Assembly (NCBI GenBank): GCA_002704915.1
Contig: PAIP01000059.1
Coordinates: 1-64,000 of the forward strand
Reading direction: 5' to 3'
DNA from: Parvularcula sp.
GTDB lineage: Bacteria; Pseudomonadota; Alphaproteobacteria; Caulobacterales; Parvularculaceae
Length of the DNA: 64,000 bases
Both the position numbers and the translations under genes were made by a program. A model generated the notes under the pieces. It made no database searches and was not told the origin of the DNA. It saw only the letters and a program-made list of their open reading frames with translations. Positions within the stretch are counted from its first letter, which is position 1, and each line of letters starts with the position of its first letter. Positions 35,314 through 44,139 of this stretch are shown piece after piece.

Positions 35314-35604
35314 ATGGCCCGCTTCGATTTCATCGCTGCCTACATGCTTGCAAACCGCAAGAACGGCACGCTTTATGCCGGCTCAACCGCCGACCTTGGC
35401 GCGCGTATGGAAGCGCATAAAACGGGAACGGGTTCGGTCTTCGCCGGAAAATATGGCTGCAACCGTCTCGTGTGGTTCGAGCGTTTCGATGAAATGGCCC
35501 CGGCGATTGCCATGGAGAAACGGCTGAAGCGCTGGCCGCGCAAATGGAAGATCGATCTCATAGAGGAGGCCAATCCAAACTGGGATGATCTACCGTTGTT
35601 TTGA
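35314..35604 (+). CDS. GIY-YIG nuclease superfamily protein
   Basis: A 96-residue single-domain GIY-YIG protein of the small UPF0213/YhbQ-like class. It has YMLANRKNGTLYAGSTADLGARMEAHKTG, with the two Tyr-containing strands and the conserved Arg, then GCNRLVWFERFDEMAPAIAMEKRLKRWPRKWKIDLIE carrying the catalytic-type Glu. It lies inside a pocket bounded by two identical 75-bp repeats with no other gene, which suggests it travels with them. No additional DNA-binding domain is present, unlike classical homing nucleases. The ribosome-binding site is weak. Confidence 0.87.
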   Translation: MARFDFIAAYMLANRKNGTLYAGSTADLGARMEAHKTGTGSVFAGKYGCNRLVWFERFDEMAPAIAMEKRLKRWPRKWKIDLIEEANPNWDDLPLF

Positions 35605-35623
35605 AAGCGCTACCGCCCCGCCT

Positions 35624-35850
35624 GCGACTCGCCACGCTTTAAACGTGGCGCCCATCATCTAAGGTATCCAAAAGCGCCCCATTTCTACGACGCGTGCGCC
35701 GCAGCGACGGAGTTGGACCCCACGGTCAAGCCGTGGGGAGTCGCGGAGGAGAAGGCGTCATCTAACAACAGGCGACTCGCCACGGCTCGACCGTGGCGTC
35801 CAGTAGGGCGGGCCTTGGCCAGTCGGCATGGCTTAAAGTGGCGGGCGAAA
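35624..35850 (+). repeat. Right repeat cluster, including the second 75-bp copy (35714-35788)
   Basis: Three related stem-loops of the form GACTCGCCACG, short loop, CGTGGCG. One lies at about 35626-35655 and one at about 35773-35803, and the left-side copy near 35231 is interrupted. The 75-bp perfect repeat starts at 35714. A GGCGGGC-GAAA-GCCCGC hairpin follows near 35840-35857. I see no gene in 35605-35878. Confidence 0.8.
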
Positions 35851-35878
35851 GCCCGCGCTAGGGCGAAGGGATTGTCTG

Positions 35879-36592
35879 TTATCCGTTCGTTCGAAACCAA
35901 TCGGCTGTTGTATTAAGTCGCCGCCCCGGCTTCCTGTTACGGCCGCGGCTCTTAATATAGGCATTATGTTGTTCTTCTGCTTCTTGTTCTGTTTGTACGC
36001 GAACCATCAAGCGCCCAAGTGTATCTTTATTAAATACGTTAAATTCTTTTCGAAGTTTTTCTATCTCGCGCCATATTTTCTCCTGCGGGCTCTCCGGTGA
36101 TGATAACAGTAGAAACTGCCCAGGCTGTGCAGAAAACTCGTCTTCTATGATATTTGCGTATCTATCTTCGTATTTTACCCCGATATTTAAAAAGAGATTT
36201 TCATGCTCGCTAAGTACGGCGTGCGTAACGCCAACGCCTAATGCGATGCCTTCGCCGGGGGGCAGTGTATAGATTTCGCCGCTCCTTTTTTCTTTGAAAA
36301 AAGACCAGAACGCACCGCTATCGGGAATCTCGCCTTTGAGCTTGTATGAAACATTGAAAGCGGGCTCTTTTCCGAAGTTTTTAATATAGATGTTCATGAG
36401 CTGAGGTTGGTTTTCATCAAGAAATAAGTAACCAACCACGTATGGAGCTGAGCTTTCCCGCATTAACCGCTTATTCTGGTGAATCAGAAATATGGTCGAA
36501 AAGAAGCTAAGAATTGCAGCCAGAGCAATAACTAATGAGGTTATTGCTGTCAGTGTCTGAATGTTCGCGGAATCAGTTAGCCAATCAAGCAC
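35879..36592 (-). CDS. Hypothetical AT-rich membrane-anchored protein
   Basis: A 237-residue protein, not recognised. One N-terminal membrane helix (about 16-38, TSLVIALAAILSFFSTIFLI) precedes a soluble domain of beta character (about 50-165, with NIYIKNFGKEPAFNVSYKL and LPPGEGIALGVG), then a charged helix and an Arg-rich tail. Base composition is visibly lower in GC than the neighbours, with many AAA, TTT and ATA codons, which suggests recent transfer. The GTG start follows GGGAGAGATGG. It lies 10 bp downstream of uvrA on the same strand, next to the GIY-YIG pocket. Confidence 0.7.
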   Translation of the reverse strand: MLDWLTDSANIQTLTAITSLVIALAAILSFFSTIFLIHQNKRLMRESSAPYVVGYLFLDENQPQLMNIYIKNFGKEPAFNVSYKLKGEIPDSGAFWSFFKEKRSGEIYTLPPGEGIALGVGVTHAVLSEHENLFLNIGVKYEDRYANIIEDEFSAQPGQFLLLSSPESPQEKIWREIEKLRKEFNVFNKDTLGRLMVRVQTEQEAEEQHNAYIKSRGRNRKPGRRLNTTADWFRTNG

Positions 36593-36602
36593 CCATCTCT
36601 CC

Positions 36603-39600
36603 CTAAGCCACCTTCCGCCTCACCGCCTTTTTCTTCGTCGCTGTCTTCGTCTTCGCAGCGGCGCTTTTCGCCGGCGTTTTTGATTTCCGCTTGAGGAGCG
36701 GCTTCAGGAATTTGCCGGTGTAGCTGCCCGCCGTGTCGGCCACGTCTTCGGGCGTGCCGGCCGCGACGATCTCGCCGCCGCCGTCGCCGCCCTCGGGGCC
36801 GAGGTCGATGATCCAGTCGGCCTGTTTGATGACGTCGAGATTGTGTTCGATGATGATGACGGTGTTGCCGTTCTCGGTCAGCTCCTGAATGACCTCCATC
36901 AGTTTCCGCACATCCTCGAAGTGAAGGCCAGTCGTGGGCTCGTCCAATATATAAAGAGTACGGCCGGTGGCGCGCTTCGACAGCTCCTTCGACAGCTTCA
37001 CGCGCTGGGCCTCGCCGCCGGAGAGGGTCGTCGCCTGCTGCCCGATCTTCACATAGGAGAGGCCGACGCGGTTCAGGGTCTCCATCTTTTCGCGGATCGA
37101 CGGCACCGCCTTGAAGAACTCGGCGCCTTCCTCGACCGTCATGTCGAGGACGTCGGCGATGGACTTGCCCTTGAACTTCACTTCCAGCGTTTCGCGGTTG
37201 TAGCGTTTGCCCTTGCAGACGTCGCAGGTGACATAGACGTCGGGGAGGAAGTGCATCTCGATCTTGATGACGCCGTCGCCCTGGCACGCTTCGCAGCGCC
37301 CGCCCTTCACATTGAAGGAAAACCGCCCCGGCTTGTAGCCGCGCGCTTTCGACTCCGGCAGGCCCGCGAACCAGTCGCGGATCGGCGTGAAGGCGCCCGT
37401 ATAGGTCGCGGGGTTCGAACGCGGCGTGCGGCCGATGGGCGACTGGTCGATGTCGATCACCTTGTCGAAATGTTCGAGGCCGGTGATCTTGTCATGCTCG
37501 GCCGGCGCGTCCTTACTATTATAAAGACGGCGCGCCGCGGCCTTGTATAAAGTCTCGATGGTGAGCGTCGACTTGCCGCCGCCGGAAACGCCGGTGACGC
37601 AGGTGAGGAGGCCCACGGGAAACTCCGCCGTGACGTTTTTGAGATTGTTCTCGCGCGCGCCGGTGATCTTGATTGTCTTCTTTTTGACCATTGGGCGGCG
37701 GTCGGCGGGCACGGGCACTTCGCGGCGTCCGGCGAGATAATCGCCTGTGAGGGACTTCTTCTCATTCATGATGTCCTTGACCGCGCCTTGCGCCACGATC
37801 TCGCCGCCATGCACGCCGGCGCCGGGGCCGATATCGACCACATAATCGGCGGCGCGGATCGCATCCTCGTCATGTTCCACGACGATCACCGTGTTGCCGA
37901 GATCGCGCAGGCGCATGAGCGTTTCGAGGAGGCGGGCGTTGTCGCGCTGATGGAGGCCGATGGAGGGCTCGTCCAGCACATATAAGACGCCGGTGAGCCC
38001 CGAGCCGATCTGCGAGGCGAGGCGGATGCGCTGGGACTCGCCGCCGGAAAGCGTGCCGGAGGCGCGCGACAGCGTCAGATAGTCGAGGCCTACATTATTG
38101 AGGAAGGAGAGGCGCTCGCGGATTTCCTTCAAGACGCGAACCGCGATCTCCTTTTCTTTTTTGGTGAGCTTGTCTTCGAGGGCGTCGAACCACTCGCCCG
38201 CCTTTTTGATGGAGAACTCCGTCGCCTCGGAGATCGACAGCCCGCCGACCTTCACCGCGAGGGCTTCGGGTTTGAGGCGCATGCCGTTGCAGGCCTCGCA
38301 ATGGGTGACCGACTGGAACCGCGACAGCTCCTCGCGCACCCAGGCCGAATCCGTCTCGCGCCAGCGCCGCTCCAGATTGGGGATCACGCCTTCGAAGGGC
38401 TTCACCGTCTCGAATTTGCGCGCCCCGTCGGCATAGATGAATTTCACTTCCTCTTCGTCGGTGCCCCACAGCACCACGTCCTGCGCCTCTTCGGGGAGTT
38501 CATCCCAGGGCACGGTGATCTTGAACTTGTAGTGACGGGCCAGCGCCTGCAGCGTCTGCGCATAATAAGGAGAGGTGCCCTTGGACCAGGGCGCGATGGC
38601 GCCATTGTTGAGGGCGAGCATTCCATCGGGCACCACCAGCTCCTCATCGAAGATCATTTCCGTGCCGAGGCCGTCGCATTGGGGGCAGGCGCCGGCGGGT
38701 GCGTTGAAGGAGAAAAGCCGCGGCTCGATCTCGTCAATGGTGAAGCCGGAAACGGGACAGGCGAATTTTGCGGAGAAGATTATCCGGTGAGGCCCGGCTT
38801 CGTCCTTCGAGACGCCCGCTTTCGCGGGCTCCTCAGGATGAAGCCTCTTTTTGCCACGCCCTTCATCCTGAGGAGCAGCCGACAGGCTGCGTCTCGAAGG
38901 ATCGGCGCTCTCCGCAATGGCGATGCCGTCGGCGAGGTCGAGCGCGGTTTCGAAGCTTTCCGCGAGGCGCGATTGCAGCCCCTCTTTAATAACGACGCGG
39001 TCGACGACAACCTCGATATCGTGTTTGAGCTTCTTGTTGAGGGCGGGGACATCGGCGATTTCGTAATATTCGCCGTCGACCTTCACCCGCTGAAAGCCTT
39101 TCTTCTGAAGTTCGGCGAATTCCTTTTTATACTCGCCCTTGCGACCGCGAATGATGGGCGCGAGGAGGTAGAACCGCGCGCCGTCGCCTTCGCCCATGAG
39201 CCGGTCGACCATTTCCGTCACGGTCTGAGACGAAATTGGCTCGCCCGTCGCCGGGGAATAGGGAACGCCAATGCGCGCCCAGAGAAGACGCATATAGTCG
39301 TAGATCTCGGTGACCGTGCCGACCGTCGAGCGCGGATTGCGCGATGTGGTCTTCTGTTCGATGGAAATCGCGGGGGAGAGACCGTCGATCTGGTCCACAT
39401 CCGGTTTCTGCATCAATTCCAGAAACTGGCGCGCATAAGCGGAGAGCGACTCCACATAACGCCGTTGACCCTCGGCGTAGATCGTATCGAAGGCGAGCGA
39501 CGACTTTCCCGATCCGGAAAGACCCGTCATGACGATCAACTCGTCGCGCGGAACCTCCAGCGTGATGTTTTTCAGATTATGTTCGCGCGCGCCGGCGACG

Positions 39601-39620
39601 CGGATCGTTTTCGAACTCAT
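36603..39620 (-). CDS. uvrA: Excinuclease ABC subunit A
   Basis: Damage-recognition ATPase of nucleotide excision repair, 1005 residues. It has two ABC ATPase halves: Walker [15 protein letters not shown] near 35 and [14 protein letters not shown] near 660, with LSGGE signatures in each. Zinc-binding cysteines are present (CPQCDGLG near 310, CEACNG near 440, CEACQGDG and CDVCKGKR near 790). It differs from standard UvrA by an extra segment of about 33 codons at residues 240-273, encoded by a palindromic repeat. It diverges from ssb across a LexA-type box. Confidence 0.97.
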   Translation of the reverse strand: MSSKTIRVAGAREHNLKNITLEVPRDELIVMTGLSGSGKSSLAFDTIYAEGQRRYVESLSAYARQFLELMQKPDVDQIDGLSPAISIEQKTTSRNPRSTVGTVTEIYDYMRLLWARIGVPYSPATGEPISSQTVTEMVDRLMGEGDGARFYLLAPIIRGRKGEYKKEFAELQKKGFQRVKVDGEYYEIADVPALNKKLKHDIEVVVDRVVIKEGLQSRLAESFETALDLADGIAIAESADPSRRSLSAAPQDEGRGKKRLHPEEPAKAGVSKDEAGPHRIIFSAKFACPVSGFTIDEIEPRLFSFNAPAGACPQCDGLGTEMIFDEELVVPDGMLALNNGAIAPWSKGTSPYYAQTLQALARHYKFKITVPWDELPEEAQDVVLWGTDEEEVKFIYADGARKFETVKPFEGVIPNLERRWRETDSAWVREELSRFQSVTHCEACNGMRLKPEALAVKVGGLSISEATEFSIKKAGEWFDALEDKLTKKEKEIAVRVLKEIRERLSFLNNVGLDYLTLSRASGTLSGGESQRIRLASQIGSGLTGVLYVLDEPSIGLHQRDNARLLETLMRLRDLGNTVIVVEHDEDAIRAADYVVDIGPGAGVHGGEIVAQGAVKDIMNEKKSLTGDYLAGRREVPVPADRRPMVKKKTIKITGARENNLKNVTAEFPVGLLTCVTGVSGGGKSTLTIETLYKAAARRLYNSKDAPAEHDKITGLEHFDKVIDIDQSPIGRTPRSNPATYTGAFTPIRDWFAGLPESKARGYKPGRFSFNVKGGRCEACQGDGVIKIEMHFLPDVYVTCDVCKGKRYNRETLEVKFKGKSIADVLDMTVEEGAEFFKAVPSIREKMETLNRVGLSYVKIGQQATTLSGGEAQRVKLSKELSKRATGRTLYILDEPTTGLHFEDVRKLMEVIQELTENGNTVIIIEHNLDVIKQADWIIDLGPEGGDGGGEIVAAGTPEDVADTAGSYTGKFLKPLLKRKSKTPAKSAAAKTKTATKKKAVRRKVA
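38803..38901. repeat. 99-bp palindromic repeat inserted in frame inside uvrA
   Basis: Nested inverted arms TCCTTCGAGACGC...GCGTCTCGAAGGA (outer) and CTCCTCAGGATGAAG...CTTCATCCTGAGGAG (inner) span exactly 99 bp, so the frame is kept. It encodes roughly residues 240-273 of UvrA, a charged segment with [11 protein letters not shown] and [16 protein letters not shown], which ordinary UvrA lacks between IAIAES and [12 protein letters not shown]. Repeats of this TCCTTCGAGACGC-CTCAGGATGA type are normally intergenic in alphaproteobacteria. Confidence 0.9.
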
Positions 39621-39699
39621 AGAGGGCCGTGTCTCTTTTTATATATAGGGGCGTTGGGGAAACCGTCTTCGCGTCTCTATATATCGACGTTGACAGCCA

Positions 39700-39714
39700 G
39701 AACAAGATGTGAAC
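39700..39714. promoter_or_regulatory. LexA (SOS) box, GAAC-N7-GAAC
   Basis: GAACAAGATGTGAAC matches the alphaproteobacterial LexA operator GAAC-N7-GAAC exactly. It lies 80 bp upstream of uvrA and 103 bp upstream of ssb, so one box can control both divergent genes. Confidence 0.88.
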
Positions 39715-39816
39715 ACCTGTCGCGCGAAGATGGTTCTTTATTGGGGAGAACCAATCGTTGAGCGCGGCCCGAATCCGCGCGAATAGCATTCGAAAGACAG
39801 ATTTCAGGAGAGCGAT

Positions 39817-40272
39817 ATGGCAGGCAGCATCAACAAGGTCATTCTGGTGGGCAATTTGGGCGCCGATCCGGAAATCCGCCAGACAAAAGACGGAAAGCCT
39901 ATCGCGAACCTCTCCGTTGCGACGTCAGAGAGCTGGAAAGACAGAAATACCGGGGAACGCCGCGAAAAAACCGAATGGCACCGCGTTGTCATCTTCAATG
40001 AAGGCCTGACGCGTATTGCAGAGCAATATCTGAAAAAGGGATCGAAAGTTTATCTCGAAGGCCAACTGCAAACGCGCAAATGGCAGGATCAAAACGGTCA
40101 GGACCGCTATACGACCGAAGTCGTGCTGCAAGGTTTCAATTCGAACCTGACGATGCTCGACGGAAGAAGCAGCGGCGGCGGAAGTTTTGAACGCGATGGA
40201 GGCGGAATGTCCGAACGAGGAGGTTCTTCAGGCGGACAATCTTATGAATTGGACGACGACATTCCGTTTTAG
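39817..40272 (+). CDS. ssb: Single-stranded DNA-binding protein
   Basis: A 151-residue SSB. The OB-fold occupies residues 1-110 ([55 protein letters not shown]). A Gly/Ser-rich flexible linker and the acidic C-terminal tip DDDIPF, which recruits repair and replication proteins, complete it. CAGGAGAG precedes the start. It shares the LexA box with uvrA. An AT-rich 136-bp gap follows. Confidence 0.97.
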   Translation: MAGSINKVILVGNLGADPEIRQTKDGKPIANLSVATSESWKDRNTGERREKTEWHRVVIFNEGLTRIAEQYLKKGSKVYLEGQLQTRKWQDQNGQDRYTTEVVLQGFNSNLTMLDGRSSGGGSFERDGGGMSERGGSSGGQSYELDDDIPF

Positions 40273-40408
40273 TCGCACAAAAAACACACAAACGAATCAA
40301 AAAATGCAAAAAAAGCGATGTGTGCGTGTTGAATAACGCGCGCATACAATACTTTTTTAGTAAATTGCGTTATGTTTCAACTTTCGAATCATGATTCGGA
40401 GGTGAACC

Positions 40409-40816
40409 ATGGCGGTCAAAAGAAAAACGACCAAAAGAAAAGCGGCTAAAAAAACCGCGAAACGTAAAACTACCAAGCGTAAGACGACAAAGCGGAAAGC
40501 GCCCGCGAAGCGTAAAGCGACAAAGCGCAAAACAGCCAAGCGTAAGACGGCGAAGCGGAAAACAACCGCTAAGAAAGCCACCAAGCGCAAGGCGACCAAG
40601 CGTAAAACAGCCAAAAAGAAAACTGCGAAGCGGAAAACCGCCAAGCGGAAGACGGCTAAGCGCAAAACGGCCAAGCGTAAGACTGCAAAGCGGAAAACCG
40701 CTAAGCGCAAGACGGCCAAGCGGAAGACCGCGAAGCGCAAAACCACCAAGCGCAAGACGACCAAGCGGAAGACCGCGAAGCGTAAGACGGCCAAGCGCCG
40801 CACCAAGCGCAAATAA
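40409..40816 (+). CDS. Lys/Arg/Thr-repeat histone H1-like DNA-binding protein
   Basis: A 135-residue protein made almost entirely of tandem TKRKTAKRKT-type units, with a short opening MAVKRKTTKRKAAKK and an occasional PA insertion (KAPAKRKA). No folded domain is visible. Extreme basicity and K/R/A/T repeats resemble Hc2 or histone H1-like bacterial nucleoid proteins, which compact DNA. Synonymous codons vary between units, so the repeat has been kept at protein level rather than copied recently. GGAGGTGA precedes the ATG. It lies downstream of ssb with its own AT-rich upstream region. Confidence 0.85.
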   Translation: MAVKRKTTKRKAAKKTAKRKTTKRKTTKRKAPAKRKATKRKTAKRKTAKRKTTAKKATKRKATKRKTAKKKTAKRKTAKRKTAKRKTAKRKTAKRKTAKRKTAKRKTAKRKTTKRKTTKRKTAKRKTAKRRTKRK

Positions 40817-41377
40817 GCGTCAAACGCTAATACGGGCGCGAGCTTCTTGATTTTACAAGGGTTTTCGCTCCGCCGCTCGCGCGAGGACGTGTTTTGAAGC
40901 ACTATAAGCGCAACATTGAGGGGCTATTTCATCGGGCCGGCGTATCGTTCAAGCAGATGGGCCGATGACAGGCGGAGGGCGCTCCGCAAAACAGAATACC
41001 GGACGCATAAAAGCGTCTCGCGTTACAAGAATTCAACTGCTTCCGATCTCACGATTGTTCAGTTGCTATTCGCCAAAAGCCCCGGCGCAGATACCGCCGG
41101 GGCTTTATTTTTTGGCGATTGTTCCGGCGCCGTTTTATTTTCGCCCCCTGATGCCAGTTTCACTGATCTTCAGACATGGAGAGGCCGAGTAAAAGCTCTC
41201 CGGGTGATTCAGGGGTGATAGGGCGCTGTGACTTATTTCAAATGTGGGTTTTTGGCGCCGTTTGTATTTTGCGCAGAGCATGAACACAAGATCATGTAGA
41301 AGATCACGCTTAAAGGAGCCGTTTTTTCGCCGCTGTCTTGTTGTCATATAATAAGGAGACAACCGGGGAGAAAATGG
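40817..41377 (+). other. 560-bp gap with no convincing gene; strong terminator at 41076-41113
   Basis: No gene with a ribosome-binding site and plausible composition is visible here. A clear rho-independent terminator (AAAGCCCCGGC/GCCGGGGCTTT followed by a T-run) lies at 41076-41113, 260 bp beyond the histone-like gene. The 200 bp before it, beginning near 40880, may be a long 3' untranslated region or a small RNA. An AT-rich CATATAATAA stretch about 30 bp before the next start could be a promoter. Confidence 0.6.
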
Positions 41378-41665
41378 ATGCGCATTTCATCATTCCGTTC
41401 GCTGCAATCTATTCAGACGAAATTTTTTCGCAGCGCAGCAATCGTTTTTGCGTTCGGGGCTGCATCCGCCTGCGCAACCCAGCATCGCAAAGTTTATGAG
41501 TGGACGGCGCAGGGCTATTTATCGCCCGGACCGACCGGCGAGCCGGACATTATCGGTATTTATGACAATGAAGCCGATTGCATCGCGGCGGGCGAAGCCT
41601 GGATGAGCCGCCAGGTTGTCGGCAATCCCGTATACGCAGACTGCTTGCCCGTAGATCACGACTGA
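41378..41665 (+). CDS. Small putative lipoprotein, hypothetical
   Basis: A 95-residue protein, not recognised. The N-terminus has a basic stretch, a hydrophobic core (SAAIVFAFGAASAC) and a Cys that could be a lipobox (ASAC, weak at position -3). The mature part is short, with three further Cys and a GIYDNEADCIAAGEAWMSR helix. A GGGGAG ribosome-binding site lies before the ATG at 41378. Its 3' end overlaps the convergent transporter gene by 10 bp. Confidence 0.6.
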   Translation: MRISSFRSLQSIQTKFFRSAAIVFAFGAASACATQHRKVYEWTAQGYLSPGPTGEPDIIGIYDNEADCIAAGEAWMSRQVVGNPVYADCLPVDHD

Positions 41666-42612
41666 TCCGGCTTCTTTCGATCGGCTACGTCGCGCAGCGC
41701 TGTGGTCACTTCAATCAGACGCCAGTCGTCCTCAGAGAGATATTCCCGGCGCAAGCCCGGCGGAAGCACGCGTTTACCTTCCGGCTCCACGCTGGCGCGA
41801 AAAAACCGCCCGGTTTCGCGGATTTGAACATTCGTTCCGGGAAAATGGCTCTCCAGTCTCGATTTCAGGAGACGGGCGTCTTCGGAGATCGCATGGGAAT
41901 CAAGCGCGCGGGGCATGCCGTCTAAAAGGGAAATCGTCGCTTTCTTGAGCGCGCCATAGCCATCCTTGATGATGCTGAGAGAGATCAGGACCGCCATGGC
42001 GGCATCCGCCCACCGAAATCCAAATCCGATGCCGACAATCCCTGCGATGCTGGCGAGCCCTGTTTGCCAATCGGCGCTATTTGTCTGCGCGTCCACATAT
42101 AAAACCTTGTCATGGAGTTTTTTGGCGATCCCCAGCTTGCGGCGGCCAAGGATGACAGGAGGGATGACGCTGAAAATGAGCGCGCCGATCATGATCCAGC
42201 CGGACCAGATTTGCGTTCCGAAATAAACTCGCGACCCGATGGTGGGATGTTCGGCTTTCATAAGCGACATGGCGCCGTCATAGAGCAGCCACGCGCCGAT
42301 AACGAACAGGGCGGCGGACGAAAAGAAAAAGGCGAGAGAAGCGGCGCGGTGATATCCATAAGGAAATCCCTCGCTGGGCGGTTTCTTTTCAAAACGCCGC
42401 GCCACGAGAAACGACGCGGGAGCCAGCAAACTCAGCACATCCTCGATCCACGCTGTTTTGAAGGCTTGCGAGCCGCCCATGGCCCAGCCCATGACCGCAA
42501 CGATAACGGCAAGCCAGAAGAGCGTGATCCATTCGATGCGCTCTGCATCCTCAAGCGCGGTCTCAACCGTTTGCGGATAGGCCGGGCGGTCGCGCACCGC
42601 ATTCTCAGTCAT
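41656..42612 (-). CDS. Cation diffusion facilitator family transporter
   Basis: A 318-residue CDF-type efflux protein with six predicted helices (about 30-215) and a C-terminal cytoplasmic domain. The second helix starts WIEDVLSLLAPASFLVARRFEKK and is followed by the family's PYGYHRAASLAFFF segment. The fifth helix region reads DAQTNSADWQTGLAS. The usual HxxxD ligands are altered in these two helices, so the cation may be unusual. The gene is translationally coupled (4-bp overlap) to an upstream half-size binding lipoprotein. Confidence 0.85.
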   Translation of the reverse strand: MTENAVRDRPAYPQTVETALEDAERIEWITLFWLAVIVAVMGWAMGGSQAFKTAWIEDVLSLLAPASFLVARRFEKKPPSEGFPYGYHRAASLAFFFSSAALFVIGAWLLYDGAMSLMKAEHPTIGSRVYFGTQIWSGWIMIGALIFSVIPPVILGRRKLGIAKKLHDKVLYVDAQTNSADWQTGLASIAGIVGIGFGFRWADAAMAVLISLSIIKDGYGALKKATISLLDGMPRALDSHAISEDARLLKSRLESHFPGTNVQIRETGRFFRASVEPEGKRVLPPGLRREYLSEDDWRLIEVTTALRDVADRKKPDQS

Positions 42613-43058
42613 CGCGGCGTCTCCTGCATCAAGAGCCGGTCCACCTCATAAAGCCAGGCGTTTTCGCCAGGCCTTACCGCCCAGGCGCGTTTTTGTGCGC
42701 GCTCTTGCGGGTTGGGATAGGGGCGGGAAAGGCCGACTTCTGTTGCGAAAGGGGATTTGGCGGGCATGCCCATGATGAGGTCGATCTCGCCGCGGCGCAG
42801 CGCCTCTACAAGCTCATGAGCCTCGCCGGGCATCTCTTCGATCCGGGCGTCTTTTCGTTCGCCGAGCGCGGCGAGCCATGCGCGTTCTGCGGCCAACTCT
42901 TCCGCTTGGGCGGAATATCCGGCGTGGATTTCGCTCTCAAGCTCAATCCTCTCGGTGGTCCCGCGCTGATCCTTCGGCAATTCGCAGCCAAAGAGCACGC
43001 AGAGACAAAGAAGGGAGAAGCCCATCCTGGCGGAAGTGAACAACGATCTCGACATCAT
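42609..43058 (-). CDS. Half-size solute-binding-like lipoprotein
   Basis: A 149-residue predicted lipoprotein with signal peptide and lipobox VLFGC (Cys near residue 25). The mature part ends with ALRRGEIDLIMGMPAKSPFATEVGLSRPY, the motif that closes lobe 1 of family 3 solute-binding proteins. The second lobe is missing and the remainder is helical and acidic, so this is half of a binding protein. It overlaps the CDF transporter gene by 4 bp, which suggests a joint function, perhaps delivering or sensing the exported cation. The start is uncertain because no good ribosome-binding site is visible. Confidence 0.6.
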   Translation of the reverse strand: MMSRSLFTSARMGFSLLCLCVLFGCELPKDQRGTTERIELESEIHAGYSAQAEELAAERAWLAALGERKDARIEEMPGEAHELVEALRRGEIDLIMGMPAKSPFATEVGLSRPYPNPQERAQKRAWAVRPGENAWLYEVDRLLMQETPR

Positions 43059-43124
43059 ATTTTCGCTTTATCCGTAAAAAGCGAACAGATGCGCCGCCGA
43101 GACGGTTCCAGCCGGGTTGGCCGG

Positions 43125-44108
43125 CTATTCGTTCACCGGGAACGGTCCGTCTTCGAAAATCTCGTCGTGATAGCCTTTTTTGCCGATTATATCGCGCAAC
43201 AGACTGAACGGGCTTTCGTTGCGCTTGATGCGGTCGAGCGCCGTTAAGAAGTCGAATTCCGGATTCCAGCCAAGCTCTTTGCGGGCCAGATCGTTCACAT
43301 AGACGCGGTCGAGCGTATCGAACATGCGCCAGCCGCGGCGGGCATATTCCCCTTCATAGTCGGCATATCGTTTCAGGACGGCGGGCGCGTTGCGGCCGAG
43401 CTCTTCCATGTCGCCAGGCTGAAACGGCGTCGTTGCACTGATGATGTAACGGCCGAACCCGATCTCGCGCGCGCGGTCGAGGGCGCATAAATGCGCCGAG
43501 ACCACATCGGCTATGTCGACGCGACGGTAAGTGAGTTCGTTCAGCTTGGCGTTCATGTCCTCATAGGCGTTGCGGATCGCCCCCTTGTCGTCTTCTTCCG
43601 GAAAAAACCGCGACGTGCGAAGGATAAGGCAGGGCAGGCCGTGCAGCTTATGAAACAGCCTGCATATATTTTCCGCCGCCAGCTTGGTGACGCCATAGAT
43701 GTTGCGAGGAACGGGCGCCAGGTCTTCGGTGACAAGCACCGCGGGCGAACCGGGAGGCGGGCGCATGGCCTCGCCGAACGTGCTGGTGGTGCTCGTAAAG
43801 ATGAAGCTTCCGACGCCCTCCGCAATCGCCGCTTCGAGCAGATTCAGCGTGCCGGTGATGTTGGTGTCGACAAAGTCCTGCATGGAATGCGTCGCCACAT
43901 GGGGCTTGTGCAGCGTCGCCGTATGCAGGACCGCGCGGACGCCTTTCATGATGCGGGCGGAAAATTCAGCGTCGGCGATATCGCCGGTTTCTTGGGTGTA
44001 AGGTCCGGTTTTAATGTCCGCACTGATATAAGCGCGGCCCTGTGCCTCAAACGTACGGCAGAGCGCTTCACCGAGATGGCCGGAAGAGCCGGTGATGAGG
44101 ATGGTCAT
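43125..44108 (-). CDS. NAD(P)-dependent epimerase/dehydratase
   Basis: Extended short-chain dehydrogenase of 327 residues. The Rossmann motif is TGSSGHLGEAL at the N-terminus, with ADIKTG after the second strand. The active-site region is FTSTTSTFGEA and the catalytic pair is in NIYGVTKLAAE (Tyr, Lys). Its place on the minus strand, downstream of DUF1971, the globin and nsrR, suggests it may belong to the NO-response transcript, but a sugar-nucleotide role is equally possible. The start at 44108 gives the Rossmann motif at the expected position. Confidence 0.87.
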   Translation of the reverse strand: MTILITGSSGHLGEALCRTFEAQGRAYISADIKTGPYTQETGDIADAEFSARIMKGVRAVLHTATLHKPHVATHSMQDFVDTNITGTLNLLEAAIAEGVGSFIFTSTTSTFGEAMRPPPGSPAVLVTEDLAPVPRNIYGVTKLAAENICRLFHKLHGLPCLILRTSRFFPEEDDKGAIRNAYEDMNAKLNELTYRRVDIADVVSAHLCALDRAREIGFGRYIISATTPFQPGDMEELGRNAPAVLKRYADYEGEYARRGWRMFDTLDRVYVNDLARKELGWNPEFDFLTALDRIKRNESPFSLLRDIIGKKGYHDEIFEDGPFPVNE

Positions 44109-44139
44109 GGAGCGCTTTTGCCGGGACGCCGCGTCGCGG

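Noticed and set aside
38301..39761. Plus-strand open frame of 486 codons opposite uvrA
   Set aside because: Shadow of UvrA; the composition is typical of antisense frames and there is no ribosome-binding site.
40357..40902. Minus-strand frame rich in Leu, Arg, Val and Phe repeats
   Set aside because: It is the complement of the Lys/Arg/Thr repeat gene. The plus frame has GGAGGTGA and a sensible start.
40965..41192. Possible small plus-strand ORF in the gap after the histone-like gene
   Set aside because: No ribosome-binding site, runs through the terminator, and no family resemblance.
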